Shown here one piece after another: positions 32,961-41,244 of a DNA stretch of 64,000 bases. Below the pieces are notes generated by a model, which worked only from the letters and a program-made list of their open reading frames with translations, was not told the origin of the DNA and made no database searches. The DNA lies in contig NZ_LT607751.1 of NCBI RefSeq assembly GCF_900090305.1, positions 496,001 through 560,000 of the forward strand, given 5' to 3'. This DNA comes from Micromonospora siamensis (lineage in GTDB: Bacteria; Actinomycetota; Actinomycetes; Mycobacteriales; Micromonosporaceae). The number at the start of each line of letters is the position of its first letter. Positions within the stretch are counted from its first letter, which is position 1. The translations under genes and the position numbers were made by a program.

Positions 32961-33683
32961 TCAGGAGAGGAGGCCGCCCAGGAGGCCGCCCTGCTGCTGC
33001 TGGGCGCCGCTGCCCTGGACCGGGGGCTCCTCGGAGGGCTGGACCACCACGAAGCCCTGGCCGGCGAAGCTCATGGTGAACGCCTCGCCGGTGCTCCGAC
33101 CGAGCAGGGTGCCCAGGCCGAGCTGCTCCGCGCGGTGGTAGCCGGTCTGCAGGTTCGCCGACCAGCAGACGGCCGCCTGCGGGTCCACGTACGTCGGCTG
33201 GTCGACGTTGAGCACGACCGGGGTGCCCTTGGTGGTGATGGCGATCCGCCCGTGTCCGCTGAACACGCAGTTGAACAGGCCGGACGAGGAGGCCATGCCG
33301 GCGCCGCCGACCATCCGGATGTCGTACTGGAGGGTGGAGTCGAACGCCAGCACGCTGGAGCCGTTGATGGAGAGGGCGTCACCCGGCTCAAGGTCGATGA
33401 CGTGCACGTCCTTGCTCAGCTCGGCGAGGAAGACGTCACCCTGGCCGGAGATCTTCATCAGCGGCACGCCCTCGCCGGTGAGCCGCTGCTTGATGAACTT
33501 GCCGATGCCGCCCGAGCCGAGCGCCTGGAACTGCACCTGTCCCTGGTAGGCGACCATCGAGCCGACGCGGGCCATCGCCTCGCCGTTCAGTTCGATCTTG
33601 AGCATCTTGGAGTTCTGCAGCCGCATGCCGGGCTGGGCGGACTCCTTCTCCAGGTTCTCCGCGGAGAACAGCGCGCTGCGCAT
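32961..33683 (-). CDS. AIM24 family protein
   Basis: Protein of 240 residues in the AIM24/DUF124 beta-helix family, named after a mitochondrial protein; bacterial role not established. Glycine-rich repeated strands such as MVAYQGQVQFQALGSGGIG, DVFLAELSKDVHVIDLEPGD and the GGAGMASSSGLFNCVFSGHG stretch are typical. The C-terminus is low complexity (QQQQGGLLGGLLS). A near-perfect AGGAGG six bases before ATG 33683 fixes the start. Confidence 0.9.
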   Translation of the reverse strand: MRSALFSAENLEKESAQPGMRLQNSKMLKIELNGEAMARVGSMVAYQGQVQFQALGSGGIGKFIKQRLTGEGVPLMKISGQGDVFLAELSKDVHVIDLEPGDALSINGSSVLAFDSTLQYDIRMVGGAGMASSSGLFNCVFSGHGRIAITTKGTPVVLNVDQPTYVDPQAAVCWSANLQTGYHRAEQLGLGTLLGRSTGEAFTMSFAGQGFVVVQPSEEPPVQGSGAQQQQGGLLGGLLS

Positions 33684-33799
33684 GGGTTTCCTCCTGATTC
33701 GGGGTTTCACCCGGAGGGTAGGCCAGCGCCGCAACCTGCGGCATCCGTCGAGCGGGACGCGCCCGGTCGGCCGGCCCGCGTGGGCGGGTGGCCGGACGG

Positions 33800-34153
33800 T
33801 CAGTCCCAGCCCAGCTCGTGCAGGCGCTCGTCGTCGATGCCGAAGTGGTGGGCGATCTCGTGCACCACGGTGACCGCCACCTCGTCGACGACGTCCTCCT
33901 CGCTGTCGCAGATCCGCAGGATCGGACGCCGGTAGAGGAAGATCCGGTCCGGCAGCACCAGGGAGTAGTCCCAGCCGCGGTCGGTGAGCGCGTGTCCCTC
34001 GTAGAGGCCGAGCAGGTCGGGGTCGTTCGCGGGCGGGTCGTCCTCGACCAGGATGACGACGTTGTTCATCAGGGCGAGCAGTTCCTCGGGAACCTCGTCG
34101 AGGGCGTCACCGACCAGCTCCTCGAAGCGCTCCCGGCTCATCTCGACGGCCAC
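33800..34153 (-). CDS. Zincin-like metallopeptidase family protein
   Basis: Small protein of 117 residues with the metzincin-like HEIAHHFGIDD motif (His98, Glu99, His102, then His/Asp) near the C-terminus, matching the family annotated as metallopeptidase/zincin-like type 1 (comparable to Rv3836). The start MSRERFEELVGDALDEVPEEL is the usual N-terminus; I use GTG 34153, four codons earlier, because GGGGAG precedes it, while ATG 34141 lacks a ribosome site. Substrate unknown. Confidence 0.88.
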   Translation of the reverse strand: MAVEMSRERFEELVGDALDEVPEELLALMNNVVILVEDDPPANDPDLLGLYEGHALTDRGWDYSLVLPDRIFLYRRPILRICDSEEDVVDEVAVTVVHEIAHHFGIDDERLHELGWD

Positions 34154-34213
34154 TCGCCCATTCTCCCCGACCGGGTGCCCTCGCGGCGCGGCAAGATCCG
34201 CCCAACTACGTGA

Positions 34214-34249
34214 AAAGAGTGGCCACCGGCTCGCCGATGACCACTCTTT
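34214..34249 (-). terminator. Intrinsic terminator downstream of osmC-like gene
   Basis: On the minus strand AAAGAGTGG and CCACTCTTT form a 9-bp stem with an 18-base loop, ending in TTTT, one of the few hairpins here with a U-run. Confidence 0.65.
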
Positions 34250-34276
34250 CCCGAAAACTGCGCCCACCCCGAGCGC

Positions 34277-34304
34277 GACGTGCGGCGCGTCCGCGCCGCA
34301 CGTC
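34277..34304 (-). terminator. Very stable hairpin just after the osmC-like gene
   Basis: A 13-bp perfect repeat, GACGTGCGGCGCG and complement, separated by only two bases (in practice a six-base loop), 12 bases past the OsmC stop. A third partial copy (GACGTGCGG) follows at 34305. Confidence 0.65.
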
Positions 34305-34316
34305 CGACGTGCGGGC

Positions 34317-34748
34317 TCAGGAGGCCAGGCGGGCGTTCAGGTTGATCGTGGCGCCCGGGGAGAGCAGCCGCGAGATCGGGCAGTTCTCCTTGGCGGACTC
34401 GGCCAGCTTGCTGAACTGCGCCTGGTCGATCCCCGGCACCTGGCCGACGGTCTCCAGGTCGATCGCGGTCACCGTCATCCCCGCGTCGGTCTTGTCGAAG
34501 TGCACCTTGGCGGTGGTCTCCACCGAGGTGGGGGTCGCGCCGGCGTCGGCCAGCGCCTTGGAGAAGGCCATCGAGTAGCAGGCCGCGTGCGCGGCGCCGA
34601 TCAGCTCCTCGGGGTTGGTCCCCTCGCCCTCCTCGAAGCGGGACTTGAAGGAGTAGTTCCCCTCCATGCCCCCCTTGCCGGTACGGAGGGTCCCGGAACC
34701 CTCGGTGAGGTTGCCCTGCCAACGTGCGGAAGCGGTACGGATAGGCAT
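34317..34748 (-). CDS. OsmC family peroxiredoxin
   Basis: Hydroperoxide-reducing protein of the OsmC/Ohr family, 143 residues. The two redox cysteines are in AAHAACYSMAF (about residue 57) and KENCPISRLL (about 123), and SARWQGNLTEGSGTL and TNPEELIGAAHAAC are OsmC-type. It uses low-molecular or lipoyl thiols to detoxify organic peroxides in the family. ATG 34748 has TAGCGT seven bases upstream. Two tandem hairpins follow the gene. Confidence 0.93.
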   Translation of the reverse strand: MPIRTASARWQGNLTEGSGTLRTGKGGMEGNYSFKSRFEEGEGTNPEELIGAAHAACYSMAFSKALADAGATPTSVETTAKVHFDKTDAGMTVTAIDLETVGQVPGIDQAQFSKLAESAKENCPISRLLSPGATINLNARLAS

Positions 34749-34755
34749 GCCACCG

Positions 34756-34761
34756 ACGCTA
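34756..34761 (-). promoter_or_regulatory. -10 element of the osmC-like gene
   Basis: TAGCGT on the minus strand, seven bases before ATG 34748. Confidence 0.5.
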
Positions 34762-34927
34762 ACCGAAACCGGTGCCTCCGGCGACCGAGCCGCCGACGAA
34801 ACCGACCCGCCGGGCCACCACCCGGGCCCGCAGGAAGGTACGGCGGGACGCCGGACTTGCGGTCCCCGTCACCCGGTTCCCGCTGTGTCATGATTCGACG
34901 CAGACCCGCGAGCGCGGAAGGTTGCCG

Positions 34928-35683
34928 ATGTCCCAGGATCTCCCCATCCCCCGGCAGGACAACCGGTCCGACGGCACCGCCGTCGTCGAGTGGGGGCCGA
35001 GCGGGCCGGACGCTCCCACCCGACCGGGCCTGCCGCTGGCCGCCCTGGCCCGCGACCGGCGCGTGCCGCTGATCCTCGCCGGCCTCGGCGCGGTGGCGGC
35101 GGTGGCCTCTCTGGTCGGGGAGTGGCTGGTGATGACCGTGCCGAACGGCGGCCCGGAGGGCGGCGAGATGATCCGGGTGCCCGGCGGCGTCGCCGAGGTC
35201 GGCGGGTTCGGGGTCGGTTACCTGGTCGGACTGCTCGGGCTCGCCACCACGCTGGCGCTCGCCCTGGCCGGCACCCCGGGAGCACGCCGTAACGCCCGGG
35301 TGGCCGGGCTCGCCCTCGCCGGCGCGGTGCTGGCCGTCCTCGCGGCCGCCGCGCTCTCCCTCGACGACTCGGGTGAGCGCACCCTCTTCTACTCCTCCGA
35401 GGACGGCTTCCGGGTCGAGTACGGCCGGGGACTGGTGATGGCCTTCCTCGCCACCGCCCTGCTCGCCGTGGCTCTCCAACTCGCCGGGCGGAGCGCTGCG
35501 GGCCGCGTCGGCCGACCCGACCCGGACGACGGAGGGGCCGACGAGGCCGACGACGCGCCCCCCTCGGTCGCCGACCACGGCCGGTGGCAGCCGGTGTCGG
35601 CCCGCCCGGCCCTGCCGCCCGCCCCGGCCGACCTGACGGTCGAGGCCGCCGCGCCCTTCGCCCGCCCCGAGAACCCGACCTGA
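34928..35683 (+). CDS. Four-helix membrane protein of unknown function
   Basis: Membrane protein of 251 residues. Four hydrophobic segments at about 42-64, 91-110, 117-140 and 160-180, separated by a short extracytoplasmic loop (TVPNGGPEGGEMIRVPGG) and an acidic stretch (LDDSGERTLFYSSEDGFRVE), then a Pro/Ala/Asp-rich C-terminal tail. No family recognised. GGAAGG six bases before ATG 34928 supports this start. Confidence 0.75.
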   Translation: MSQDLPIPRQDNRSDGTAVVEWGPSGPDAPTRPGLPLAALARDRRVPLILAGLGAVAAVASLVGEWLVMTVPNGGPEGGEMIRVPGGVAEVGGFGVGYLVGLLGLATTLALALAGTPGARRNARVAGLALAGAVLAVLAAAALSLDDSGERTLFYSSEDGFRVEYGRGLVMAFLATALLAVALQLAGRSAAGRVGRPDPDDGGADEADDAPPSVADHGRWQPVSARPALPPAPADLTVEAAAPFARPENPT

Positions 35684-35884
35684 CCCGCCGACCGGACCCG
35701 CTCGCGGCCCGGGATCCGGCCGCAACGGAGGAGTCCGGAACGGCCACCCTCCGTTGGTGCCCGATTCGCCGGATAGCCATGGTTGCGGCCCGATCCGCGA
35801 GGTACGGTTGCTGCCCGCCGTCGGTCGGTCGAGGCACCGACGACCAGAACGGCCGGTACGACGGCGGCGGGCGAAGGAGGAGTC

Positions 35885-36706
35885 ATGACCCGCCCGGGAC
35901 TGCCCAAACTGATCGCCACCGACCTCGACGGGACGCTCGTCCGCAGCGACGACACCGTGTCGGCGTACACGCACGGGGTGCTGGACCGGGTGCGGGCCGC
36001 AGGGATCCCGGTGGTCGGCGCGACCGGCCGCGGCCCCCGCCTGAAGGAGCTGACCCGCAACGACATCCGGGCCGCGGACTTCCTGGTGATGGCCGGCGGC
36101 GGCTGCGTGGTGGACCAGAGCGACCCGGCCGGCCCGGTGGTGCTCCGCGACGAGCGGCTCTCAGGTGAGCTGCTGGCCCGGCTGCTGGCCGACCTGGAGG
36201 CCGAGGTGGGCCCGCTGACCGTGATGGTGGAGGCGTCCGACGAGCACGACGCGCCGCTCTGGGGCGACTACCACCCCAGCTGGCCGTACCAGGACCGGTT
36301 CGAGGAGCGCAGCCGGGCCGAGTGCCTCTCCTGCGACGTGATCAAGGCGTTCGTGCGGACCGCCGACCACCACGTGGACGAGCTGCTGGCGATCGCCCGC
36401 CGGGTCGTCCCGGCCGAGGTCGCCACGGTCACCCAGGCCGGCCTGGGCTTCGTCGAGATCTGCCCGCCCGGCGTGGACAAGGCCACCGGGCTCACCGTGG
36501 TGGCCCAGCGGCTCGGCGTCGACCCGGCGGACGTGCTGGTGTTCGGGGACATGCCGAACGACCTGCCGATGTTCGGCTGGGCCGGCTGGGCGCGGGTGGC
36601 GGTGGCCAACGCGCACCCGCAGGTCCGGGCGGCCGCCGACGAGATCACCCTGCGCAACGACGACGACGGGGTCGCGGTCTACCTGGACCGACTACTGTCC
36701 CGGTGA
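35885..36706 (+). CDS. HAD-superfamily hydrolase, Cof type (1)
   Basis: Phosphatase of the HAD IIB (Cof) group, 273 residues: motif I LIATDLDGTLV (nucleophile Asp15), motif II VVGATGRGP, motif III Lys in GVDKATGL and motif IV FGDMPNDLPM. A cap domain lies between motifs II and III. GGAGGAG precedes the ATG. The last base of its stop is the first base of the next ATG (TGATG), so this and the following homologue are coupled. Substrates are typically sugar phosphates or nucleotides. Confidence 0.92.
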   Translation: MTRPGLPKLIATDLDGTLVRSDDTVSAYTHGVLDRVRAAGIPVVGATGRGPRLKELTRNDIRAADFLVMAGGGCVVDQSDPAGPVVLRDERLSGELLARLLADLEAEVGPLTVMVEASDEHDAPLWGDYHPSWPYQDRFEERSRAECLSCDVIKAFVRTADHHVDELLAIARRVVPAEVATVTQAGLGFVEICPPGVDKATGLTVVAQRLGVDPADVLVFGDMPNDLPMFGWAGWARVAVANAHPQVRAAADEITLRNDDDGVAVYLDRLLSR

Positions 36707-37524
36707 TGGCACCCCCACCACCCCGGCTCGTCGCGACCGACATCGACGGCACCCTGCTCGGCGACGACCGCACCATCAGCCCGCGTACCGCGGCGACCCT
36801 GGAGCGGATCACCGCGGCGGGCACGCCGGTCGTGCTGGTCACCGGCCGTCCCATCCGCTGGCTCCAACTCGTGTACGACCAGCTCACCGCCCCGCTGCCG
36901 GCCATCTGCGCGAACGGCGCGGTGGTCTACGACCCGGTGACCGACGAGGTGCTGCGCGCCGACCCGCTCGCCCCGGAACTGCTGGCCGAGGTGGCCCGGC
37001 GGCTGCGGGCCGAGGTGCCCGACGTCAGCTTCGCGGTGGAGATCGTGGACAGCCGCCAGATGCGGCACGAGGCGCACTACCCGCTGCGCTGGGACGCCGA
37101 CACCGACGCCATCCGGGCGATCGAGTCACCGGAGGAGCTGGCGGCCGTGCCGGCGGTGAAGCTGCTGGCCCGAGCCGACGGTGAGCAGGACCCCGACGCG
37201 TTCGTCCGGACCGTGGCGGGGGCGTTGGCGGGGCTGGCCGAGGCGACCCACTCGTCGTACTCGGGGCTGGTGGAGATCTCGGCGGCCGGGGTGACCAAGG
37301 CGGCGGGCCTGGCGTGGTACTGCGCCCGGCACGGCGTCGACGAGCGGGACGTGCTCGCCTTCGGCGACATGCCGAACGACCTGCCGATGCTGACCTGGGC
37401 CGGGCGGGCGGTGGCGGTGGCGAACGCGCACCCGGCGGTGCTGGAGATCGCCGACGAGGTGACCGCGGCGAACACCGACGACGGCGTCGCCGCGTACCTG
37501 GAGAAGGTCTTTCCGCGGGACTGA
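36706..37524 (+). CDS. HAD-superfamily hydrolase, Cof type (2)
   Basis: Second Cof-type phosphatase, 272 residues, probably a tandem duplicate: LVATDIDGTLLGDD (nucleophile Asp12), VLVTGRPIRW, GVTKAAGL and FGDMPNDLPMLTWAG. The two copies share motif IV and a C-terminal VANAHPxVxxxADE block but differ in the cap, which suggests different substrates. Translation starts on the overlapping TGATG of the previous gene. Confidence 0.92.
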   Translation: MAPPPPRLVATDIDGTLLGDDRTISPRTAATLERITAAGTPVVLVTGRPIRWLQLVYDQLTAPLPAICANGAVVYDPVTDEVLRADPLAPELLAEVARRLRAEVPDVSFAVEIVDSRQMRHEAHYPLRWDADTDAIRAIESPEELAAVPAVKLLARADGEQDPDAFVRTVAGALAGLAEATHSSYSGLVEISAAGVTKAAGLAWYCARHGVDERDVLAFGDMPNDLPMLTWAGRAVAVANAHPAVLEIADEVTAANTDDGVAAYLEKVFPRD

Positions 37525-37563
37525 CGGCGGTGGCGGGCGCACGGGCGCCCGCCACCGCGCTGG

Positions 37564-38160
37564 TCAGAGGTACTGGCCGGTGCTGTGTCCCTCGCCGCCG
37601 CCCGGCGGCTGCCCCATTCCGGGCATGCCGGGCACCATCCCGGCCGGGCCGCTCGGCAGCGCGTGCCGGCCGTTGCGCATCTGCTCCAGCTGGACCCGGG
37701 CCGCCATCTGCTGGGCGACCAGGGCCGCCTGGATGCCGTGGAACAGCCCCTCCAGCCAACCGACCAGCTGGGCGTGGGCGATCCGCAGCTCGCCCTCGCT
37801 GGGCGCCTGGTCCTCGGCGAAGGGCAGCGAGAGTCGCTCCAGCTCCTCGCGCAGCTCCGGGGCCAGGCCCTCCTTGAGCTCGACGATCGACCGCTCGTGG
37901 ATCTCCCGCATCCGGTGCCGGCTCGCGTCGTCCAGCGGGGCGGACTTGACCTCCTCCAGCAGCTGCTTGATCATGCTGCCGATCCGCATCACCTTCGCGG
38001 GCTGCTCGACCAGGCGGGTGGGGTCCTCACCCGGCCCGTCGTCGGTCTGCACGGTGCCGACCGGCCGGCCGTCCGGCCCGACCACCACCACGGTGCCCGG
38101 GTGCCCGGTGCCCTCCCGGCCCGGCTCGTCGTTCTCTCCAGCTGAGCGCGCTTCGGTCAT
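37564..38160 (-). CDS. bpa: Bacterial proteasome activator
   Basis: ATP-independent activator of the 20S proteasome (Bpa/PafE, DUF2587), 198 residues. The helical-bundle core is PAKVMRIGSMIKQLLEEVKSAPL, HRMREIHERSIVELKEGL, ELRIAHAQLVGWLEGLFHGI; the Gly/Pro/Met-rich linker ends in the C-terminal motif GQYL (195-198), which docks between proteasome alpha subunits. Known in mycobacteria to form a dodecameric ring for degrading unfolded proteins. Start ATG 38160 begins MTEARSAG; a TAAAGA lies 8 bases upstream. Divergent from the esterase by 61 bases. Confidence 0.95.
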   Translation of the reverse strand: MTEARSAGENDEPGREGTGHPGTVVVVGPDGRPVGTVQTDDGPGEDPTRLVEQPAKVMRIGSMIKQLLEEVKSAPLDDASRHRMREIHERSIVELKEGLAPELREELERLSLPFAEDQAPSEGELRIAHAQLVGWLEGLFHGIQAALVAQQMAARVQLEQMRNGRHALPSGPAGMVPGMPGMGQPPGGGEGHSTGQYL

Positions 38161-38221
38161 GGCACCCATCTTTACCCACCGCCGTGGCTCGCACGCGCCC
38201 GGACCGGCTACCGTCGCCGGC

Positions 38222-38998
38222 ATGCCCGCCGACCCGCGCGCCGTGCTCAGCCGCCCCGCCCCGCCGCCGGACGCGACCGTCGCCTACGGGGACCATCCGG
38301 ACCAGCTCGCCGACCTGCGCCGGCCCGCCGGGGCCGGGCCCGCACGGCGGCTCGTCGTGGTGGTGCACGGCGGCTTCTGGCGACCGGAGTACGACCGTAC
38401 GCACACCGGACCGCTGGCGGCGGCGCTGGCCGCTCTCGGGCACCCGGTGGCGCAGCTGGAGTACCGCCGGACCGGTTGGCCGCACACCCTGACCGACGTG
38501 CTCGCCGGGGTGGCGGCGCTGCCCGCCCTCGCCGCGGCGAGCCTGGCCGGCCGGGTGACCGCGGATCCGCCGGTGCTGGTCGGCCACTCGGCGGGCGGCC
38601 AGCTCGCCCTGTACGCGGCCGCGCACGCGCCCGGATCGGTGGGCGGGGTGTTGGCGCTGGCCCCGGTGGCGGACCTGGCCGAGGCGTACCGGCTGGATCT
38701 GGACTCCGGCGCGGTGGCCGCGCTGCTGGGTGGCGGGCCGGCCGACGTCCCGGACCGGTACGCCGTCGCCGATCCACGTTCGTTGGTGCCCAAAGGAACA
38801 CGGACGGTAGTTGTGCACGGCACCGAGGATCGGCAGGTGCCCATCGGGATCAGCCGCCGGTACGTGGCCGCGGCGGTCGCCGCGGGTGCCGACACGGCCC
38901 TCGTTGAGCTGCCCGAATGCGAACACTTCGGGCTGATCGATCCGGAGTCCCCGGCATGGCCGCACGTCACCGATGCGTTGCGGTCTCTCGCTGCATGA
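38222..38998 (+). CDS. Alpha/beta hydrolase (esterase, kynurenine formamidase-like)
   Basis: Alpha/beta hydrolase of 258 residues with oxyanion-hole HGGFW (VVVHGGFWRPEYD), nucleophile Ser123 in VGHSAGGQ, Asp in VVHGTEDRQVP and His in ECEHFGLIDP. The HGGxW-GHSAGG combination resembles kynurenine formamidase and bacterial carboxylesterases; no tryptophan catabolism genes adjoin, so the substrate is open. TACCGT seven bases before ATG 38222. Confidence 0.88.
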   Translation: MPADPRAVLSRPAPPPDATVAYGDHPDQLADLRRPAGAGPARRLVVVVHGGFWRPEYDRTHTGPLAAALAALGHPVAQLEYRRTGWPHTLTDVLAGVAALPALAAASLAGRVTADPPVLVGHSAGGQLALYAAAHAPGSVGGVLALAPVADLAEAYRLDLDSGAVAALLGGGPADVPDRYAVADPRSLVPKGTRTVVVHGTEDRQVPIGISRRYVAAAVAAGADTALVELPECEHFGLIDPESPAWPHVTDALRSLAA

Positions 38999-39085
38999 TC
39001 ATCAAGCATTGACGCAGCGTCGCCAACCAGGTAGAACGCCGAGGGGGCCGGTGACCTGCCCTGCAATGCTCCCGGAAGGAACTCG

Positions 39086-40279
39086 GTGTCGCAGATGAAC
39101 CGCAGGCGGGCTCTCCAACTGTTGGCAGCGCTCGGTACGACCGGCCTCACCGTCGGGTGCGGCTCCGACGAGGACGCCGGCACCCCCGCCCCGGGCAGCC
39201 CGATCAAGATCGGACTCGTCGCACCGCAGAGCGGCGCGTACAAGGCGATCGGCGACGAGATCACCAACGGGTTCCAGCTCTTCCTCACCCTCAACGACCA
39301 GCGGCTGGGGAACCACCCCGTCACGCTGCTCACCGCCGACGAGGGCGACGGCGCGAAGACCGGCAAGGCCGCGGTGGACGGGCTGCTCAAGGAGGGCGTG
39401 CTGGCCCTCACCGGGGTGGTCAACTCGGCCGTCATGGTGGGCATCCGCGACACCGTCGAGCAGGCCCGGGTGCCCCTGGTCGGGTCGAACGCCTCGCCCA
39501 CCAGCCTGCAGAGCGTCGTCTACATCTGGCGCACCTCGTACGTGCTGGACGAGCCGGGCCGGGCCCTCGGCGAGTACCTCCGCCAGCAGCTCCCGGCCGG
39601 CAGCCGGATCGCGATGATCGGCCCCGACGGGCTGAGCAGCCGGGACGTCATGGCCGGCTTCCGGCGCGGCTTCGGGGAGAGCGACCGCCGGCTGATCGGC
39701 GCACCGGTCTGGACCACCGACACGCTCGACCCCGGCCGGAACGCGTACACCTACGACATCAAGCAGGTGCTGCGTCGCAAGCCGACCGCCGTCTTCTGCT
39801 TCTTCGCCGGCCCGGCCGCGATCCAGTTCATCAAGCAGTTGTACGCGGCCGGCTACCGCGGCGAGATCTACGGGCCCGGCTTCCTCACCGAGGGCACCGT
39901 GCTCGACGAGGCGAAGCCGCAGGAGGTGGCGAAGGTCGCGACCGCGCTGAACTACTCGGCCGACCTGAACAACACGGCGAACCGGGTCTTCGCCTCGGCG
40001 TACCGCAAGACGTACAACGTCTCACCGACCACCTACGCGATGGCGTCGTACGACGCGGCGCAGGTGCTCGACAAGGCGATCCGGCTGGCCGGGACGGACC
40101 CGACCTCGCAGCAGGTCAACCTCGCGCTCGGCAAGATCGGCCAGATCGACAGCCCGCGCGGGCCGTGGCAGTTCAACCAGTCCCGCACGCCCCAGCAGAA
40201 GTGGTACCTGCGCCGCGTCGAGCGCGACGGCCAGCTGATCTCCAACGTGCTGGTCAACGAGCTTTCCACGCTCGGCTGA
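39086..40279 (+). CDS. ABC-type branched-chain amino acid binding lipoprotein
   Basis: Substrate-binding lipoprotein, 397 residues, of the leucine/isoleucine/valine-binding (periplasmic binding type 1) class. Signal MNRRRALQLLAALGTTGLTVGC with lipobox LTVGC (Cys about 25) and a twin-arginine-like RRRALQL suggesting Tat export. The core begins IKIGLVAPQSGAYKAIGDE and continues through LTADEGDGAKTGKAAVDGLL and VPLVGSNASPTSL. No permease or ATPase genes adjoin, so it is an orphan. GGAAGGA six bases before GTG 39086. Confidence 0.9.
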   Translation: MSQMNRRRALQLLAALGTTGLTVGCGSDEDAGTPAPGSPIKIGLVAPQSGAYKAIGDEITNGFQLFLTLNDQRLGNHPVTLLTADEGDGAKTGKAAVDGLLKEGVLALTGVVNSAVMVGIRDTVEQARVPLVGSNASPTSLQSVVYIWRTSYVLDEPGRALGEYLRQQLPAGSRIAMIGPDGLSSRDVMAGFRRGFGESDRRLIGAPVWTTDTLDPGRNAYTYDIKQVLRRKPTAVFCFFAGPAAIQFIKQLYAAGYRGEIYGPGFLTEGTVLDEAKPQEVAKVATALNYSADLNNTANRVFASAYRKTYNVSPTTYAMASYDAAQVLDKAIRLAGTDPTSQQVNLALGKIGQIDSPRGPWQFNQSRTPQQKWYLRRVERDGQLISNVLVNELSTLG

Positions 40280-40300
40280 CCGGCACCGCCGGACGGCGAA

Positions 40301-40336
40301 GGGCCGGTCCCCCCGAACGGGAGACCGGCCTTTTCT
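40301..40336 (+). terminator. Rho-independent terminator
   Basis: GGGCCGGTC pairs with GACCGGCC (imperfect 8-11 bp stem around CCCGAACGGG) followed by TTTTCTT, 21 bases after the binding-protein stop. It is one of two hairpins in the window with a real U-run. Confidence 0.8.
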
Positions 40337-40351
40337 TCGGATCCGGGGGGG

Positions 40352-41176
40352 TCAGTGGCGCAGCTCGGCGATGCAGCACTTCACGCTGCCGCCGCCCTTC
40401 TTGAGCTCGCCCAGCTCGACCGGCACCGGGTGGTAGCCGGCCGCCTTGAGCTTGCCCGCCAGCCGGGTCGCCTCGCTGTTCAGCACCACGTTGAGGCCGT
40501 CGCTGACCAGGTTCAGCCCGAACGCCAGGGCGTCGGAGTCGTCGGCGATCACGGCGTCCGGGAAGAGCTGGGTGAGCACCCGCTGGCTGGCCGCCGAGAA
40601 GGCGCCCGGGTAGTAGACGACGTTCTCGTCGTCGATCGAGGCCAGTGCCACGTCCAGGTGGTAGAAGCGCGGGTCGATCAGGTGCAGCGAGACCACCGGC
40701 CGGCCCAGCGCCTCCTGTGCCTCGGCGTGCGCCGTCGTCTCGGTCCGGAAGCCGTGCCCGGCGAGGATCAGCCCGCCGTGCGCCTCCGGCAGGTACGCGA
40801 AGTCGCCCTCGCCCTCGTTGGTCTCGCTCGGGGCGATGAACGGCCAGCCCTGCGCCTCGTAGAAGGCCCGGTGCGCGGCGGCCTCGCCGGAGCGCTGCGG
40901 GTGCTTGAACTTCGCGCCGTAGACGTGACCGTCGACCACGAAGGCGCCGTTGGCCGCGAAGACCATGTCCGGCAGCCCCGCCTCCGGGGTGAGCAGGTGG
41001 ACGTCGTGGCCGAGGCCGACCAGGGTCTCCCGCAGCCGGTCCCACTGCTTGACCGCGAGCTGCGCGTCGACAGGCGTGGTGACGTCCATCCACGGGTTGA
41101 TCGCGTACTCGACGGCGAAGTGCTCGGGCGAGCACATGAGATATGTCCGCTTTCGCGGGACTCGCTGCTGGTTCAC
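40352..41176 (-). CDS. ddaH: Dimethylarginine dimethylaminohydrolase-like enzyme
   Basis: Guanidino-modifying hydrolase of 274 residues, probably hydrolysing methylated arginine to citrulline (DDAH) or a related arginine substrate. Key residues: Asp in LPDMVFAANGAFV, the ETNEGEGDFAYLP loop, catalytic His in FYHLDVALAS and Cys267 in GGGSVKCCIAEL near the C-terminus. GTG 41176 is chosen because TACTCT ends 8 bases upstream; GTG 41182 is an alternative. Divergent from the Lrp-type regulator, which probably controls it. DDAH and arginine deiminase share the fold, hence some doubt on substrate. Confidence 0.85.
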   Translation of the reverse strand: MNQQRVPRKRTYLMCSPEHFAVEYAINPWMDVTTPVDAQLAVKQWDRLRETLVGLGHDVHLLTPEAGLPDMVFAANGAFVVDGHVYGAKFKHPQRSGEAAAHRAFYEAQGWPFIAPSETNEGEGDFAYLPEAHGGLILAGHGFRTETTAHAEAQEALGRPVVSLHLIDPRFYHLDVALASIDDENVVYYPGAFSAASQRVLTQLFPDAVIADDSDALAFGLNLVSDGLNVVLNSEATRLAGKLKAAGYHPVPVELGELKKGGGSVKCCIAELRH

Positions 41177-41184
41177 GGTCACCA

Positions 41185-41190
41185 AGAGTA
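41185..41190 (-). promoter_or_regulatory. -10 element of ddaH
   Basis: TACTCT on the minus strand, eight bases before GTG 41176. Confidence 0.5.
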
Positions 41191-41244
41191 GGTAGCGTAG
41201 AACTTTGGTAACAGCCAGAACCATTGCTTCCCAGAGGCGGAACA

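Noticed and set aside
39020..39085. Riboswitch or attenuator before the binding-protein gene
   Set aside because: The 87-base spacer is too short and shows only a ribosome-binding site and no alternate stem pairs.
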